From the NCBI RefSeq assembly GCF_000744455.1, contig NZ_JQLY01000001.1, positions 1,364,001 to 1,428,000 on the forward strand: a stretch of DNA of 64,000 nucleotides, in the 5' to 3' direction. A program made the position numbers and the translations under genes. Positions 8,494 through 19,806 of this stretch are shown piece by piece (the first letter of the stretch is position 1; every line of letters starts with the position of its first letter). The DNA is from Methanobacterium sp. SMA-27 (GTDB taxonomy: Archaea > Methanobacteriota > Methanobacteria > Methanobacteriales > Methanobacteriaceae). A model generated the notes under the pieces. The model had not been told where the DNA came from. It searched no databases and saw only the letters and a program-made list of their open reading frames with translations.

Positions 8494-10599
8494 ATGAACA
8501 ATCCAAAAAGAAGTACTTCTAAAAATAGCTACAACCATCTGAAGAATGAAAAAAGTCCATATTTAATTCAACATGCCAAGAATCCTGTTGACTGGTATCC
8601 TTGGGGTGATGAGGCATTTGAAAAAGCCAAAAAAGAAGATAAGCCTGTTTTTTTATCCATTGGTTATTCAACATGCCACTGGTGTCATGTAATGGCTCAT
8701 GAATCATTTGAAGATCATGAAGTTGCAGCTCTTATGAACCATGTTTTTGTTCCTGTTAAGGTCGACCGTGAAGAAAGACCCGATATTGATAGTGTATACA
8801 TGACTGCATGCCAGATCATGACAGGTACTGGAGGATGGCCACTAACCATAATATTGACTCCAGATAAGAAACCATTCTTTGCTGGTACCTATTTCCCAAG
8901 GGAAAGTGGATTTGGAGCAGTAGGTTTGAAAGACCTGATATTAAATGTTCAGGATATATGGAACGATAATAGAGAAGAGGCATTAAATTCTGGTGATCAG
9001 ATATTTAAAGCTCTCCAGGATGTTTCGAAAACTGTTAAAGGCCCAGAATTAGATGAAAATGTACTTGAAAAATGTTATGATGAGCTTTCAAAAGTATTTG
9101 ACAATGAAAACGGAGGTTTTGGTGATTTTCAAAAGTTCCCAACCCCACATACCCTTATCTTTCTTTTAAGATACTGGAAACGTACTGCAAACAAACATGC
9201 TCTTTACATGCTAACAAAAACACTGGATTCAATTGCAAAAGGTGGCATATATGACCATTTGGGTTTTGGTTTCCATCGCTACTCGGTTGATAAGTTCTGG
9301 CTTGTACCCCACTTTGAAAAAATGCTTTATGATCAGGCATTAATTGCAATGGTGTACACAGAGGCTTTCCAGGCCACTGGAAAACCAAATTATAAAAAAA
9401 TTGCAGAAGAAGTGCTAACCTATGTTCTAAGAGATATGAAATCATCTGAAGGTGGTTTCTATTCAGCTGAAGATGCTGATAGTGAAGGTGTTGAAGGTAA
9501 ATTTTATCTTTGGACAATGGAAGAGATCCAAGATATTTTGGGTAAAGAAGATACAAAGTTTGTATCAACTGTTTTTGATGTTAAAGAAGATGGAAACTTC
9601 AGCGATGATTACTCACACGAATCCAACAACAAGAATATTTTGCATTTAAAATATAGCTTTGATGAATTAAACGATATTTTAGGAATGGAAACTGATAAAA
9701 TCCAGGAAAAAATAGAAAACATTCGTTTAAAACTTTATAATGAACGAGAAAAGCGTATTCATCCCCATAAAGACGATAAAATACTCACAGACTGGAATGG
9801 ACTCATGATTACTTCATTAGCAAAGGCTGGTCAAGTGTTTAAGAACAGTAAATATTTAGAGGCTGCCAAGGATGCTGCTGATTTTATAATTAAAAAAATG
9901 TGCACCAACAGCAGATTAATGCACAGATATCGAGAAGGTGATGCAGATATAACAGGAAACTTGGATGATTACTCCTTCTTGATATGGGGATTACTTGAGC
10001 TCTACTCCACTATTTTTGATACTAAATATTTAAAAACCTCAATAGAACTTAATAAAACATTACTAAATCATTTCTGGGATAATTCTAATGGTGGATTTTA
10101 TTTCACATCAGATGATGCTAAACAAGTTCTTATCCGTGAAAAGAAAACATTTGACAGTGCCACACCATCTGGAAACTCTGTTGAATTGTTAAATCTAATA
10201 CGAATTGCAAGGCTTACTGAAGACTATGAACTTGAATCAATGCCAATTAAAATGGAAACAACATTTTCAAAGAACATATTAAGGTCGCTTACAGGACACA
10301 CCCAATTTATTAATGCTGTTGATTATAAAATTGGACCTTCCTATGAAGTTGTTATAGTTGGAAAACCCACAGACCCTGAAACAATACAAATGTTAAACTC
10401 TTTAAACAAACATTACCTGCCTAATATGGTTTTGATCCTTAAAGATCCGGATAATCCTGGTGAACTGGATGAAATCTCCGAATCCTTGAAGTTTAAAAAT
10501 AGTATCGACGATAAAACAACTGCATATATATGCAGTTCGGGCAGCTGTAAAAAACCAACAACCGATGTTGTTGAGATGCTGAAATTATTGGAACAATAA
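8494..10599 (+). CDS. YyaL/SSP411-type thioredoxin-fold plus six-hairpin protein (DUF255)
   Basis: A 701-residue cytoplasmic protein of the family known as YyaL in bacteria and spermatogenesis-associated protein 20 in animals. The N-terminal third is thioredoxin-like, with the motif STCHWCHVM near residues 62-70 and a GGWPLT segment. The rest is an alpha/alpha-barrel resembling N-acylglucosamine 2-epimerase. A cysteine motif CSSGSCKKP lies near the C-terminus. The biochemical role is not established. AGGTGAATAAACC before the ATG is a good ribosome site. It lies 86 bases after the msvR-like gene and may be cotranscribed or controlled by it. Confidence 0.92.
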   Translation: MNNPKRSTSKNSYNHLKNEKSPYLIQHAKNPVDWYPWGDEAFEKAKKEDKPVFLSIGYSTCHWCHVMAHESFEDHEVAALMNHVFVPVKVDREERPDIDSVYMTACQIMTGTGGWPLTIILTPDKKPFFAGTYFPRESGFGAVGLKDLILNVQDIWNDNREEALNSGDQIFKALQDVSKTVKGPELDENVLEKCYDELSKVFDNENGGFGDFQKFPTPHTLIFLLRYWKRTANKHALYMLTKTLDSIAKGGIYDHLGFGFHRYSVDKFWLVPHFEKMLYDQALIAMVYTEAFQATGKPNYKKIAEEVLTYVLRDMKSSEGGFYSAEDADSEGVEGKFYLWTMEEIQDILGKEDTKFVSTVFDVKEDGNFSDDYSHESNNKNILHLKYSFDELNDILGMETDKIQEKIENIRLKLYNEREKRIHPHKDDKILTDWNGLMITSLAKAGQVFKNSKYLEAAKDAADFIIKKMCTNSRLMHRYREGDADITGNLDDYSFLIWGLLELYSTIFDTKYLKTSIELNKTLLNHFWDNSNGGFYFTSDDAKQVLIREKKTFDSATPSGNSVELLNLIRIARLTEDYELESMPIKMETTFSKNILRSLTGHTQFINAVDYKIGPSYEVVIVGKPTDPETIQMLNSLNKHYLPNMVLILKDPDNPGELDEISESLKFKNSIDDKTTAYICSSGSCKKPTTDVVEMLKLLEQ

Positions 10600-10659
10600 A
10601 ATAGTTATTAAGATTAATTAAAAAATATTTTTTTTAATTAATAGTTGATTAATTCAATA

Positions 10660-11043
10660 TCAAACTACTGTGAGTTTTACATAGTCCATTTTACTGCTAG
10701 TTTGGAACATTTTAGCTAGTTGATACATTCTATGAACATCTCCGTCCAAAATAAATATCTCCAGGCACTTGTGTTCCTTAAGATGGCTATGTATCTGGGT
10801 GCTTATTATGTCCTCATAATCATGCTTTATTTCTGTGACCTTATCTTCAACATCCTGGTTATGTATTAAAGTGAGCACGGAATTGGTATCACCTACCATT
10901 TCAGCTTTTTCGCGATTATCTGCAATTAACATGCGCGCACTTGCCCTTATTAAATCTGATCTACCGGAAAAGCCCATTTCATCTTTTATGCAGTCGATAT
11001 CTTCAAGAAGTTTTTTACTTAGAGAAACACTCACAATTACCAT
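10660..11043 (-). CDS. nikR: NikR-family nickel-responsive regulator
   Basis: Metal-sensing repressor with an N-terminal ribbon-helix-helix (about residues 1-42) and a C-terminal ACT-like nickel domain. All four ligands of the square-planar nickel site can be placed: His74, His85 and His87 (the IHSH pair) and Cys93 in KCLEIFILDGD. Length 127 is slightly shorter than usual. The TATA box TTTATATAAA lies only about 20-25 bases before the ATG, so the transcript is probably leaderless. It is divergent from the metal ABC transporter genes, which suggests that it controls them. Confidence 0.88.
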   Translation of the reverse strand: MVIVSVSLSKKLLEDIDCIKDEMGFSGRSDLIRASARMLIADNREKAEMVGDTNSVLTLIHNQDVEDKVTEIKHDYEDIISTQIHSHLKEHKCLEIFILDGDVHRMYQLAKMFQTSSKMDYVKLTVV

Positions 11044-11144
11044 ATTTATTATTATTTAATAATTTATATAAAAATGTTGCTAATTTTTATTAAGATAATT
11101 TATAAATATTATTAACATCATAAATATGGAATGGAGCATGGTAG
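11044..11144. promoter_or_regulatory. Divergent nikR / metal ABC transporter promoters
   Basis: This 101-base AT-rich spacer holds TATA-like elements for both directions: TTTATATAAA on the minus strand near 11063-11072 and TTTATAAATATT on the plus strand near 11100-11111. ATTATT-ATTT-AATAAT at about 11048-11063 is an inverted repeat with 6-base arms but is made only of A and T, so I would not call it a NikR operator without support. Confidence 0.45.
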
Positions 11145-12017
11145 ATGAACAAAAATAGAATAATAATTGTTTTTATCATTTTAATTTTCACAGTAACAGG
11201 TTTGTACTATTTAGCCTCTCTACAAACTGAAACAACAAACAATGCTATTGGTGTAGTCGTAACTGTCGGTCCAGAAGTAGAATTTGTTAAAGCTGTTGGG
11301 GGAGACAAAGTAGATGTAACATTGATGGTACCTCCTGGTGCAGATCCGCACACCTACGAACCACTCCCTGATCAGTTGAATCATGTTGCAAATTCTAAAA
11401 TGTACATTGAAGTTGGAACACCCATTGAATTTGAATTGAACTATATGGATAAAATGAAAGACATAAACCCCCATATGGTGGTTGTTAATTCATCAAAGGG
11501 AATTGATTTAATACCCAACACTGCAGAACATGAAAATAATAGCGACCCTCATGTTTGGGTTTCTCCAAAAAACGCTAAAGTGATGGTTGAAAACATATAT
11601 CAAGGTCTTGTACAGTTAGATCCTAACAACACCGCATACTACACTAACAATAGAAACAACTATCTAAAACAACTAGATGAATTAAATATGAATATTACAA
11701 ACTCACTTAAGGGGAAAGAAAACAGTCAAATAATTGTTTACCACCCTGCATGGGCATATTTCTGCAGAGACTATAATTTAACCCAAATACCTATCGAAAC
11801 GGGTGGAAAAGAGCCAACATCACAGGAAATAGCTTCTGTAATTGATTTGGCTAAAAAGAATAATATCAAGGTAATATTTGTTGAACCACAGTACAGTTCA
11901 AAGAGTGCGGACGTAATTGCTGCTGAAATTAATGGAAAAGTAGTAAAAATTGATGATCTTGCTGAAAATTATATTGAAAATCTTAATAATGTAGCAAAAA
12001 CATTTTCTAGTGTTTAA
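11145..12017 (+). CDS. Metal ABC transporter substrate-binding protein (ZnuA/TroA type)
   Basis: Extracytoplasmic metal-binding lipoprotein-like subunit of a cluster-9 ABC importer. Residues about 5-25 are a signal anchor. Ligand positions typical of the family are visible: His69 in DPHTYEP, His136 in DPHVWVSP, His200 in VYHPAWAYF, and an acidic ligand near the C-terminus. There is no long His-rich loop, only HENNSDPH. The family imports Zn(II) or Mn(II). The divergent NikR with intact nickel ligands raises the possibility of nickel or cobalt instead. GGAG precedes the ATG by about 10 bases. Confidence 0.9.
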   Translation: MNKNRIIIVFIILIFTVTGLYYLASLQTETTNNAIGVVVTVGPEVEFVKAVGGDKVDVTLMVPPGADPHTYEPLPDQLNHVANSKMYIEVGTPIEFELNYMDKMKDINPHMVVVNSSKGIDLIPNTAEHENNSDPHVWVSPKNAKVMVENIYQGLVQLDPNNTAYYTNNRNNYLKQLDELNMNITNSLKGKENSQIIVYHPAWAYFCRDYNLTQIPIETGGKEPTSQEIASVIDLAKKNNIKVIFVEPQYSSKSADVIAAEINGKVVKIDDLAENYIENLNNVAKTFSSV

Positions 12018-12060
12018 GAGATTTTATTTAATTAAATAAAAAATTTTAATGGTAAAAATC

Positions 12061-12807
12061 ATGAACTCTAAGGCAATAGAATTGAAGAATGTAAATATTA
12101 AATTTAATGTAAATCCTGTACTTAAGGATATTAACCTTACAATAGAAAAAAATGATTTCATGGCCATTATAGGTCCTAATGGCGGTGGAAAAAGCACACT
12201 TCTAAAAATAATACTTGGGATACTCAAACCAGATTCAGGCGAAGTTCTAATATTTGGGAAGAAACCTGAAGATGCAAGACAATTAATGGGGTATCTACCC
12301 CAAAAAGTTTCATTTGACCATGATTTTCCAATAGATGTATATCACACTGTTCTATCTGGTAGGTACCGTGGATTATTTAAGGGACATACTAAAGATGATG
12401 AAATAGCTGTGATCAAAGCTTTAAAAGATATGAACATGTTTGACCTTAAAGATAGACAGATCAGCAGACTTTCTGGAGGACAGATGCAACGTGTTTTCAT
12501 TGCACGTGCAATTGTAAGAGAACCAAAGATTCTGCTGATGGATGAACCAATGGCAAGCATTGACCCTGAAATGCAGAACTCATTTTACAGTTTATTATCA
12601 AGGCTTAAGAATAAAATGACTATTATACTGGTTAGTCACGATGTTGGAACAGTTTCAACTCAAGTGGATAAAATCGCATGTTTAAATAGTACATTATACT
12701 TCCATGGACCTGTTGAAGATGCTGCAGAAGGTCTCGAAGAGCTATATAAATGCCCAATAGAAATGATAACCCATGGATTTCCACATCGAGTACTTAAGGA
12801 TCATTAA
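12061..12807 (+). CDS. Metal ABC transporter ATP-binding protein (ZnuC type)
   Basis: Cytoplasmic ATPase subunit. Seen: Walker [10 protein letters not shown] near residues 37-45, the signature LSGGQMQR near 135-142, Walker B ILLMDEP, and the H-loop VSHD. The start is uncertain between the ATG at 12049 and the one at 12061 used here. It is the second gene of the binding protein-ATPase-permease order usual for this family, so the three genes form one operon. Confidence 0.92.
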   Translation: MNSKAIELKNVNIKFNVNPVLKDINLTIEKNDFMAIIGPNGGGKSTLLKIILGILKPDSGEVLIFGKKPEDARQLMGYLPQKVSFDHDFPIDVYHTVLSGRYRGLFKGHTKDDEIAVIKALKDMNMFDLKDRQISRLSGGQMQRVFIARAIVREPKILLMDEPMASIDPEMQNSFYSLLSRLKNKMTIILVSHDVGTVSTQVDKIACLNSTLYFHGPVEDAAEGLEELYKCPIEMITHGFPHRVLKDH

Positions 12808-12877
12808 TATTCCATCAAATATTAAAATACCATTAATATTTATCGTAATATAAAAAAAATTTTAGGATACTTTTAAA

Positions 12878-13669
12878 ATGATGGATATACTACAGTATGA
12901 ATTTATGCAAAGAGCATTTATTGCTGCACTACTTGTTAGTGTTGCATGTGGAATTGTTGGGACCTATGTTGTAATTAAGAGAATAGTATCTTTAAGCGGT
13001 GCAATTTCCCATGCAGCATTTGGCGGAATAGGTTTAGGCTACTTTTTAGGATTAAACCCCATCTTAGCAGCCATTCCTTTCAGTATAGTTTCAGCCATTG
13101 GAATCGGCGCAATTCATGAAAAGGTTAACATAAGTGAAGATACTGCTATTGGCATACTCTGGAGCGTGGGTATGGCCATAGGAATAATATTTATCAATTT
13201 AACTCCTGGTTACGCTCCAGATCTTTTCAGTTATCTTTTTGGAAGTATTCTCACAGTATCAAATTCCGATATACTCATAATGATCATACTGGACATTTTA
13301 ATTATAGGAATTGTGTACCTGTTCCAAAGAGAGTTTTTATCAATAGCATTTGATGAGGAGTACTCAAAGGTTTTGGGAATACCCTCACAACTAATTTATA
13401 TACTTCTTCTTAGTTTAGTTGCACTGAGTGTTGTTGTTCTTATTAAAGTTGTTGGTGTGATCCTTGTTATAGCATTATTAGCCATACCCGCAGCAATTAC
13501 CAAACAGTACACAAGCGACCTGAAAAGACTTATGTTCATGTCAACTGTGGTGGGTATGGTCTTTACTTCCCTTGGCTTGTTATTGTCGTACATATTCAAT
13601 CTTTCATCGGGTGCAACAATTGTCCTTGTATTGGCAGCGGGATTTTTAATTTCATATTACATTAAATGA
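12878..13669 (+). CDS. Metal ABC transporter permease (ZnuB type)
   Basis: Polytopic membrane subunit of the same importer, 263 residues with about eight hydrophobic segments. It carries the conserved block [21 protein letters not shown] near residues 37-57 and the C-terminal [17 protein letters not shown] region of the ABC-3 family. It follows the ATPase gene by about 70 bases. Two adjacent ATG codons start it. Confidence 0.93.
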   Translation: MMDILQYEFMQRAFIAALLVSVACGIVGTYVVIKRIVSLSGAISHAAFGGIGLGYFLGLNPILAAIPFSIVSAIGIGAIHEKVNISEDTAIGILWSVGMAIGIIFINLTPGYAPDLFSYLFGSILTVSNSDILIMIILDILIIGIVYLFQREFLSIAFDEEYSKVLGIPSQLIYILLLSLVALSVVVLIKVVGVILVIALLAIPAAITKQYTSDLKRLMFMSTVVGMVFTSLGLLLSYIFNLSSGATIVLVLAAGFLISYYIK

Positions 13670-13726
13670 TTTGAATAAAAATGATTGTAAAAAAAATAAA
13701 AATAATGTGACCATAATTGTTCAAAT

Positions 13727-14395
13727 TTACTTCTTTAATATTTCAATACCGGAATCCCTTCCAACAATAACTTGGTCAACAATTTGTGAAAATATACCAT
13801 TTTCAACCACTCCAGGAATGGTGTTGAGTTCTGTTTCCAATTTCTTAGGATTTTTTATATCAAATTTAACATCATATATAAAATTCCCATTATCTGTTAC
13901 AACAGGCCCATCCTTTCTTTCTGCCATTCTCAATGTTGGTAAGCCTTCCATAGCTATCAAATGATCTTTCACAGTTCTGGTTGCATGTGGTATTACCTCT
14001 ACAGGTACAGGGAAACTTCCAAGTTCTGTTACTATTTTGGATCCATCAACAATTACAATAAATTGATTAGCAGATTCGTCAACTATCTTTTCAAGTGTAT
14101 GAGCTGCTCCTCCACCCTTTATAAGATTCAGTTCAGGGTCAACCTCATCTGCACCATCAACAGCAATGTCCACGTTGTGTTCGTCCAGTGTGGTGATTGG
14201 GATTTTGGAGTTCATTGCAAGGTAGAATGATTGATAAGATGTTGGCACTCCCATGATGCTGATCTCCTCTGTTTCAATTCTGTTCCCTAATTTTTCAATA
14301 AAATAGTGGGTAGTTGAACCTGTTCCAAGCCCTACAACATCTCCATCTTTTATTAGGTTGGCCGCTTCATATCCAACATTTCTTTTAAGTTCCAT
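13727..14395 (-). CDS. rpiA: Ribose-5-phosphate isomerase A
   Basis: Interconverts ribose 5-phosphate and ribulose 5-phosphate in the cytoplasm, supplying ribose for nucleotides. Seen: [15 protein letters not shown] near residues 27-41, [19 protein letters not shown] with the active-site acidic residues, and VDGSK. I chose the ATG of MELKRN because GAGGTAATC precedes it. It lies immediately after the UPF0179 gene on the same strand, so the two are probably translated from one message. Confidence 0.95.
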   Translation of the reverse strand: MELKRNVGYEAANLIKDGDVVGLGTGSTTHYFIEKLGNRIETEEISIMGVPTSYQSFYLAMNSKIPITTLDEHNVDIAVDGADEVDPELNLIKGGGAAHTLEKIVDESANQFIVIVDGSKIVTELGSFPVPVEVIPHATRTVKDHLIAMEGLPTLRMAERKDGPVVTDNGNFIYDVKFDIKNPKKLETELNTIPGVVENGIFSQIVDQVIVGRDSGIEILKK

Positions 14396-14413
14396 AAGAT
14401 TACCTCTATACAA

Positions 14414-14845
14414 TCAATATTTTAAAAGTACCATGTTCAGATCTCTGCCCTTAGGACATTTTTCTCTTGGTTTTCCCATATTTCGTATGATTTTGCACTT
14501 ATCCTCTCTGTATAAACCGTCTGGAAAGCACAAATCCCTAAGCGAACAATCTTCATCGCATTCAGGAGGGTTGAAAACTATTTTTGAACCTTCAAATGAT
14601 TGTTTAGAATCTATGACTCCTCGAATATATGCCTTTTCAACTTCAACAACTCTTACTTTACCGCCCTCATGAATCATACAAGGTTGTTCACCATTTTTAA
14701 CATTCTTAATAATGTACATTCTACCTTCTTCAAGGGTGTCTATACAGGTATTTTTAAATCTGCAGGATTCACATTCAGATGTGGCACCATAATGCATAAA
14801 TTTAAGTCCTTTGTTTGCTAGGCAATTGCCTATTAGCGTTATCAT
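14414..14845 (-). CDS. UPF0179 family cysteine-rich archaeal protein
   Basis: A 143-residue protein found in methanogens and other euryarchaea, function unknown. Two cysteine groups are visible: [10 protein letters not shown] near residues 24-33 and [13 protein letters not shown] near residues 96-108, followed by CKI and CPKG. They suggest a metal or Fe-S site. AGGTGATAATAA precedes the ATG. It is upstream of rpiA with only a short gap, a likely two-gene operon. Confidence 0.85.
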   Translation of the reverse strand: MITLIGNCLANKGLKFMHYGATSECESCRFKNTCIDTLEEGRMYIIKNVKNGEQPCMIHEGGKVRVVEVEKAYIRGVIDSKQSFEGSKIVFNPPECDEDCSLRDLCFPDGLYREDKCKIIRNMGKPREKCPKGRDLNMVLLKY

Positions 14846-15112
14846 TTATTATCACCTTTATAATATGGATTTTAAACCCATTTTTGAATTTGTTAATCAA
14901 TAAATCAATGAAATTCAATGAAAATCTAAAATTTCATAAGAATTGTATATCATTCAGATTATATAAAATGAATATAAAGAAATTTAAGATAAAAAAAATA
15001 TTATGTGTTATATAATAATAATTAAAATTTTAGTTATTTATTTGAGAATAACTTTATTTTCTTGACCAAAATAATAAAAAAAATTAGTTTGAATGAAAAT
15101 GATGGTAATGGT

Positions 15113-15292
<180 letters not shown>

Positions 15293-15450
15293 GATATCAC
15301 CCTTGTTTTTGTTACCTATAAGTTAAGTAGACATTTTTATATTTAATTCCTTTTTTTGTTTTTTTTTTTGGGATATGTTAATCTCGGATATTATTTTTAC
15401 AATTGGTTTCAAACTCGCATATAGGAATATTTTAATCTAGATGGTTAATT

Positions 15451-16494
15451 TCAGATTACACCAGTCTTTTCTGCCAGACTTTCTGCTGCTTCCTCAGTAA
15501 GTCCTCGATCTCCTAAAATAGTGTATCTCTCTTTACGAATAGTATGTGCAATTCTAAGAGCTTCGATAATATATTCTGGTTCAATGCCCATCTCCCTAGC
15601 AGTAGTAGGTGCTTTTATTAATTTGAGTGTATCTCTGATAAATTTCCAATCTCCCCCATGTAGATACATCATCATTATGGTACCTACACCACATTGTTCA
15701 CCATGAAGGGCAGGTTTAGGTGCTACTATATCCAGTGCATGACTGAACTTGTGTTCTGATCCACTTGCTGGTCTGCTAGTGTTTGCAATACTGATAGCTA
15801 TTCCGCTACTTATCAAAGCCTTTACAACCAGGCCTGCACTTTCTGTTAAACCCTCTTTTATAGCATCTGCAGATTTTATGGTCATTTTGGCCGTCATCAT
15901 AGATAATGCAGCTGCAGAATCACTATAATCTTCATTTAGAAGCCTGTGTGCTAGTTTCCAGTCAAGTATTGCTGTGTAGTTTGATACAATATCACCACAT
16001 CCTGCAGCGAGTAACCTGAAAGGTGCCTTGCTTATGATTTTGGTGTCTGCAATTACCCCTATAGGAGGTTCTGCCTTTAAAGATACAGTACCTACTTCAT
16101 TTTTAATTGAAGCCCTTGGAGATGCTATTCCATCGTGTGAAGCAGCTGTAGGAACACTTATGAAATTATTTGCAGATCTTGTGGAAGCTAATTTTGCAAC
16201 GTCAATAACCTTTCCACCACCAACACCCAGAACAAGGGAACAGCCATCAATTTTATTTTGAACCTCCAAAACAGATTCCTTTGAAGGACTATCTATGGTA
16301 ATGTTGTGAACATCATAACCCTCACATTCAAGACTGTCAATTACAGCTTCTCCAGCTATTTTAAGTGTATTAGGACCTGTGACAACAAGTACCCTACCTT
16401 CAAGTCTCAAATTTTTGCATATGGTCCCAGTTTCTTCAATTACACCAGCACCTGTATGAATTTCCCTTGGCAGCTGAATCTTTCTAACATCCAT
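15451..16494 (-). CDS. egsA: sn-glycerol-1-phosphate dehydrogenase
   Basis: Reduces dihydroxyacetone phosphate to sn-glycerol 1-phosphate with NAD(P)H, making the backbone with archaeal stereochemistry for membrane lipids. Seen: the nucleotide-binding [16 protein letters not shown] near residues 87-102, [16 protein letters not shown], and the metal-binding His residues in [12 protein letters not shown] and ALHGEQCG. Length 347 is normal. It is monocistronic as far as can be seen. Confidence 0.96.
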   Translation of the reverse strand: MDVRKIQLPREIHTGAGVIEETGTICKNLRLEGRVLVVTGPNTLKIAGEAVIDSLECEGYDVHNITIDSPSKESVLEVQNKIDGCSLVLGVGGGKVIDVAKLASTRSANNFISVPTAASHDGIASPRASIKNEVGTVSLKAEPPIGVIADTKIISKAPFRLLAAGCGDIVSNYTAILDWKLAHRLLNEDYSDSAAALSMMTAKMTIKSADAIKEGLTESAGLVVKALISSGIAISIANTSRPASGSEHKFSHALDIVAPKPALHGEQCGVGTIMMMYLHGGDWKFIRDTLKLIKAPTTAREMGIEPEYIIEALRIAHTIRKERYTILGDRGLTEEAAESLAEKTGVI

Positions 16495-16932
16495 ATTATC
16501 GATTACTCCCTTACTCGTTTCTATCTAGTTCCAGCATTTATAAAATAATTTTGATAATCTATTATGTTAATCCATTAGATCTGTTATTGTATAGTGTAAC
16601 ATTAAATAAATGCAAATTATAAGTATTCATGTAAGATATTAATTTTTTAATATTAAAATCCTTGTAAAATGATAGACTCAATTATATTAAAAAAATTGTA
16701 ATTTACATTAAAGATATTAAAAGCTTAAAAACATCAAAGTTACAGTAAATATATCATGTAAGAATAAATGTTATAGAATTTAGATTTTATTAAAAAAAAT
16801 AAATCCGTATAGAAGTTGATAATTATTACATGGGTTTAAAAAAATTATTTAAACATGCTGAAAGGATTAATAAATGTTTAATTTAATGATATATACAGAT
16901 TATTTGATTTATAAATATTAACTGGTGAATAA
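16495..16932. other. Intergenic spacer between divergent egsA and proS
   Basis: About 440 very AT-rich bases holding the two promoters. No reading frame with coding character, RNA structure or clear repeat is visible. Close to proS are TATA-like stretches (TTATTTAAA near 16845, TTTATAAATATT near 16908) and GGTGAATAA before its ATG. Confidence 0.5.
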
Positions 16933-18345
16933 ATGTCAGAATTCAGCGAATGGTTCCACAATATCCTTGAAGAAGCAGAGATAATCGATACTAGATACCC
17001 AGTAAAGGGAATGCATGTTTGGCTTCCCCAGGGATTTAAAATTAGAAAACACACTCTCAATATATTAAAAGAAATTTTAGACAAAGACCATGAGGAAGTA
17101 CTCTTCCCACTTTTAATACCTGAAGATGAACTTGCAAAAGAAGCAATACATGTTAAGGGATTCGAAGAAGAAGTTTACTGGGTAACACATGGTGGATTAA
17201 CAGAACTTAACGAAAAACTTGCATTAAGACCTACAAGTGAAACTGCAATGTATCCAATGTTTTCATTATGGGTTAGAAATCATTCTGATCTTCCAATGAA
17301 GTATTATCAGGTTGTTAACACTTTTAGATATGAAACCAAACACACAAGACCACTTATAAGAGTCAGAGAGATAACAACTTTTAAAGAAGCCCACACAGTC
17401 CATGCAACAGCAGAAGAAACTGAAAATCAGGTTCAAGATGCAGTAAAGATCTATAAACAATTCTTTGACAAACTTGGAATACCATACACAGTAAGTAAAC
17501 GTCCAGAATGGGATAAATTCCCTGGAGCAGAATATACAGTTGCATTTGACACCATAATGCCCGATGGTAAAACACTTCAAATAGGTACTGTACATAATCT
17601 GGGACAGACCTTTGCTAAGACATTTGACATAACCTATGAAACAGCTACAGGAGAACATGAATATGTTTATCAGACATGTTATGGACTGTCAGATAGGATT
17701 ATTGCATCAGTTATTGGGGTACACGGTGATAAAGCAGGACTTTCCCTACCTCCAGATATTGCTCCATATCAAGTAGTTATTGTTCCAATTATCTTTAAAA
17801 AAGGTGGAAAAGAAGTAATTGAATTCTGTAAGAATCTTGAGGAAAAATTGAAACTTGAAGCTAATTTAAGGGTTTACTTTGATGATAGGGATATAAGGGC
17901 CGGTAAAAAATATTATGAATGGGAAATGAGAGGAATACCTCTCAGAATAGAGGTAGGACCTAGGGATCTTCAAAACAAGAAAGTAGTAACCTTTAGAAGA
18001 GATACTCAAGAAAAGGAGATCATTGATTACGACCCATCTAAAATTTCCGAGACCATAAACGAAATTATGGATGATGTAAGTCTTAAAATGAAGGACAATT
18101 CATGGGAAAAATTGGAAAACAACATCAGGAGTGTTGACTCCATTGAGGAAGCAGAAGATATTATGTCCAAATATGGTGGTATTGTTACGTTTGACTGGTG
18201 TGGAGACAGGGAATGTGGTAAAGATATAGAAGAAAAGGTTAAGGTAGATATCCTTGGTGTTCAATTATCTGAAAAAGATAATTCAATGTGCATAAATTGT
18301 GATAAACCTTCCAAACACATTACATTACTGGCAAAAACATACTAG
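16933..18345 (+). CDS. proS: Prolyl-tRNA synthetase, archaeal/eukaryotic type
   Basis: Charges tRNA-Pro in the cytoplasm. Class II motifs are visible: [13 protein letters not shown] at the N-terminus, [16 protein letters not shown] (motif 2 region), [25 protein letters not shown], and the anticodon-binding domain beginning near [11 protein letters not shown]. The C-terminal domain has the zinc-type cysteines WCGDRECG and MCINCDKPS and ends in Tyr, the mark of the archaeal-type enzyme. Length 470 is normal. The following gene starts 12 bases later. Confidence 0.97.
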   Translation: MSEFSEWFHNILEEAEIIDTRYPVKGMHVWLPQGFKIRKHTLNILKEILDKDHEEVLFPLLIPEDELAKEAIHVKGFEEEVYWVTHGGLTELNEKLALRPTSETAMYPMFSLWVRNHSDLPMKYYQVVNTFRYETKHTRPLIRVREITTFKEAHTVHATAEETENQVQDAVKIYKQFFDKLGIPYTVSKRPEWDKFPGAEYTVAFDTIMPDGKTLQIGTVHNLGQTFAKTFDITYETATGEHEYVYQTCYGLSDRIIASVIGVHGDKAGLSLPPDIAPYQVVIVPIIFKKGGKEVIEFCKNLEEKLKLEANLRVYFDDRDIRAGKKYYEWEMRGIPLRIEVGPRDLQNKKVVTFRRDTQEKEIIDYDPSKISETINEIMDDVSLKMKDNSWEKLENNIRSVDSIEEAEDIMSKYGGIVTFDWCGDRECGKDIEEKVKVDILGVQLSEKDNSMCINCDKPSKHITLLAKTY

Positions 18346-18357
18346 GGGGTTTATGAA

Positions 18358-19041
18358 ATGAATATGAGACTGGTATTTTTAATATTTTTGATTGTTGTAT
18401 TTGCTGCAGGATTTGGATTTATTAGCTATTCCCAGTCTACAGGAATATCTCTTAATGAGGCATATGGCACAGGAAATATTGTGATTACACAGAATACTAG
18501 TGCTGGGACTGTACCTCATCAAGTTAATATTGTTAATAATGGAAATGATCCTGTCAAGGTAGAGGTTGGGGATGTTTTAACTGCCCAATCTTCTCAGGAT
18601 CTTGTTATTGCAGAGAATAAAACAATAAAGAAAAATACCACCGATACTATATCTGCTTACTGTCTTGACCCTTCACAAAGGGCCATACCTGGTATTAAAC
18701 TCAAAGTAAATGGAACTTCCACAAATGCGGTTAAACAAGTAATAATGGGTTCAAATATTAATGACCTTAATAATGCAACAAATGCACAGGTACAGATATG
18801 GATACTCACATCCGGTGTTGACTTCAACATATACAGCGGAGAACCAGTTGCAGTGGTTGAAACACAGAAGATAAACTACACCAAACTAAGACAAATAGTT
18901 TCAGATGCAAAAACAGCTATATCAACAAGATTTAATGTAAATGTGGATAATATTGATAAGTTAAACCAAAATGGAACATCAAACTCAACGGGTATTGTTG
19001 GTGGATTTATAAACTGGATAAAATCAACAACAGGAATTTAA
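18358..19041 (+). CDS. Unrecognised membrane-anchored extracytoplasmic protein
   Basis: I do not recognise the family. It has one N-terminal hydrophobic anchor (about residues 4-25) and then about 200 polar residues rich in Asn, Thr, Ser and Val. There are several N-X-S/T sequons, a YCLDPSQRAIPG stretch with the only Cys, and a C-terminal GGFINWIKSTTGI amphipathic tail. It likely faces the cell exterior and may be N-glycosylated. GGGGG lies eight bases before an ATG, and the gene follows proS by 12 bases, so it is probably on the same message, although no functional link is obvious. Confidence 0.75.
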   Translation: MNMRLVFLIFLIVVFAAGFGFISYSQSTGISLNEAYGTGNIVITQNTSAGTVPHQVNIVNNGNDPVKVEVGDVLTAQSSQDLVIAENKTIKKNTTDTISAYCLDPSQRAIPGIKLKVNGTSTNAVKQVIMGSNINDLNNATNAQVQIWILTSGVDFNIYSGEPVAVVETQKINYTKLRQIVSDAKTAISTRFNVNVDNIDKLNQNGTSNSTGIVGGFINWIKSTTGI

Positions 19042-19125
19042 TCTAGAATTATTTAAAAAATGCAATAAATTATACATCAAATCAAGTGAAATCAACAATA
19101 TTTCCATGACTAACAGGTTGAAACC

Positions 19126-19806
19126 ATGAAGAAGACAACTGCAATTATCCCTGTATCTAGATTCACACATGCAAAAACTAGACTTTCACCAACTTTAACA
19201 GCTTTAGAACGGGAAAATCTTTTAAAATCAATGCTAATGGACGTTATAGGGGTTTTAAAAGAAAGGATTGATAATGTAGTTGTGATAAGTTCGGATGAAG
19301 ATGTTCTTAACTATGTAAAGGGTATGGGTGTTATTTCCCTGATTGAGAAGGGTGAAACTGATCTAAACGGTGCCCTTATGCAGGCAGTTGAATATTGTTC
19401 TGAATTTTCTGATCAGGTTTTAGTGGTACCTTCAGATGTTCCTCTAATGAAATCTGAACATGTTGATAATATAATTAAAATGGGCGAAAAATATGAACTT
19501 GTAATTGCGCCTGCTAAAGGTGGAGGGACCAATGCATTACTTTGCCCTGTAAAGGGTATGGAAATGAAATTTGGAAAGTGCAGTTTCTTTGAACATATAA
19601 AAAAAGCAGAAGCAAAAAACTGGCCCTATGCAATATATGATTCATTTTATATGTCCCTAGATGTTAACACAGCAGAAGATCTAGGTGAAATAATGCTCCA
19701 TGGAATAGATACAGAAACCAGGAAATTTTTAAAATCGTCAGGGCTTGAAGTTAGAGCAAACCATGGGAAAGAACGGCTTCATATTAAAAGGGGTACAGAA
19801 AAATGA
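19126..19806 (+). CDS. cofC: 2-phospho-L-lactate guanylyltransferase CofC
   Basis: Activates 2-phospho-L-lactate with GTP in the synthesis of coenzyme F420, the deazaflavin hydride carrier of methanogenesis. Seen: an N-terminal nucleotide-binding signature [30 protein letters not shown] (the acidic metal-binding motif of this nucleotidyltransferase fold), and [12 protein letters not shown]. Length 226 is typical. Its stop codon overlaps the thiD start by four bases (ATGA), showing translational coupling. Confidence 0.95.
   Translation: MKKTTAIIPVSRFTHAKTRLSPTLTALERENLLKSMLMDVIGVLKERIDNVVVISSDEDVLNYVKGMGVISLIEKGETDLNGALMQAVEYCSEFSDQVLVVPSDVPLMKSEHVDNIIKMGEKYELVIAPAKGGGTNALLCPVKGMEMKFGKCSFFEHIKKAEAKNWPYAIYDSFYMSLDVNTAEDLGEIMLHGIDTETRKFLKSSGLEVRANHGKERLHIKRGTEK

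Noticed and set aside
11048..11063. ATTATT-ATTT-AATAAT as a NikR operator
   Set aside because: It consists only of A and T in an AT-rich promoter and has no resemblance to the GTA-type half-sites known for NikR.
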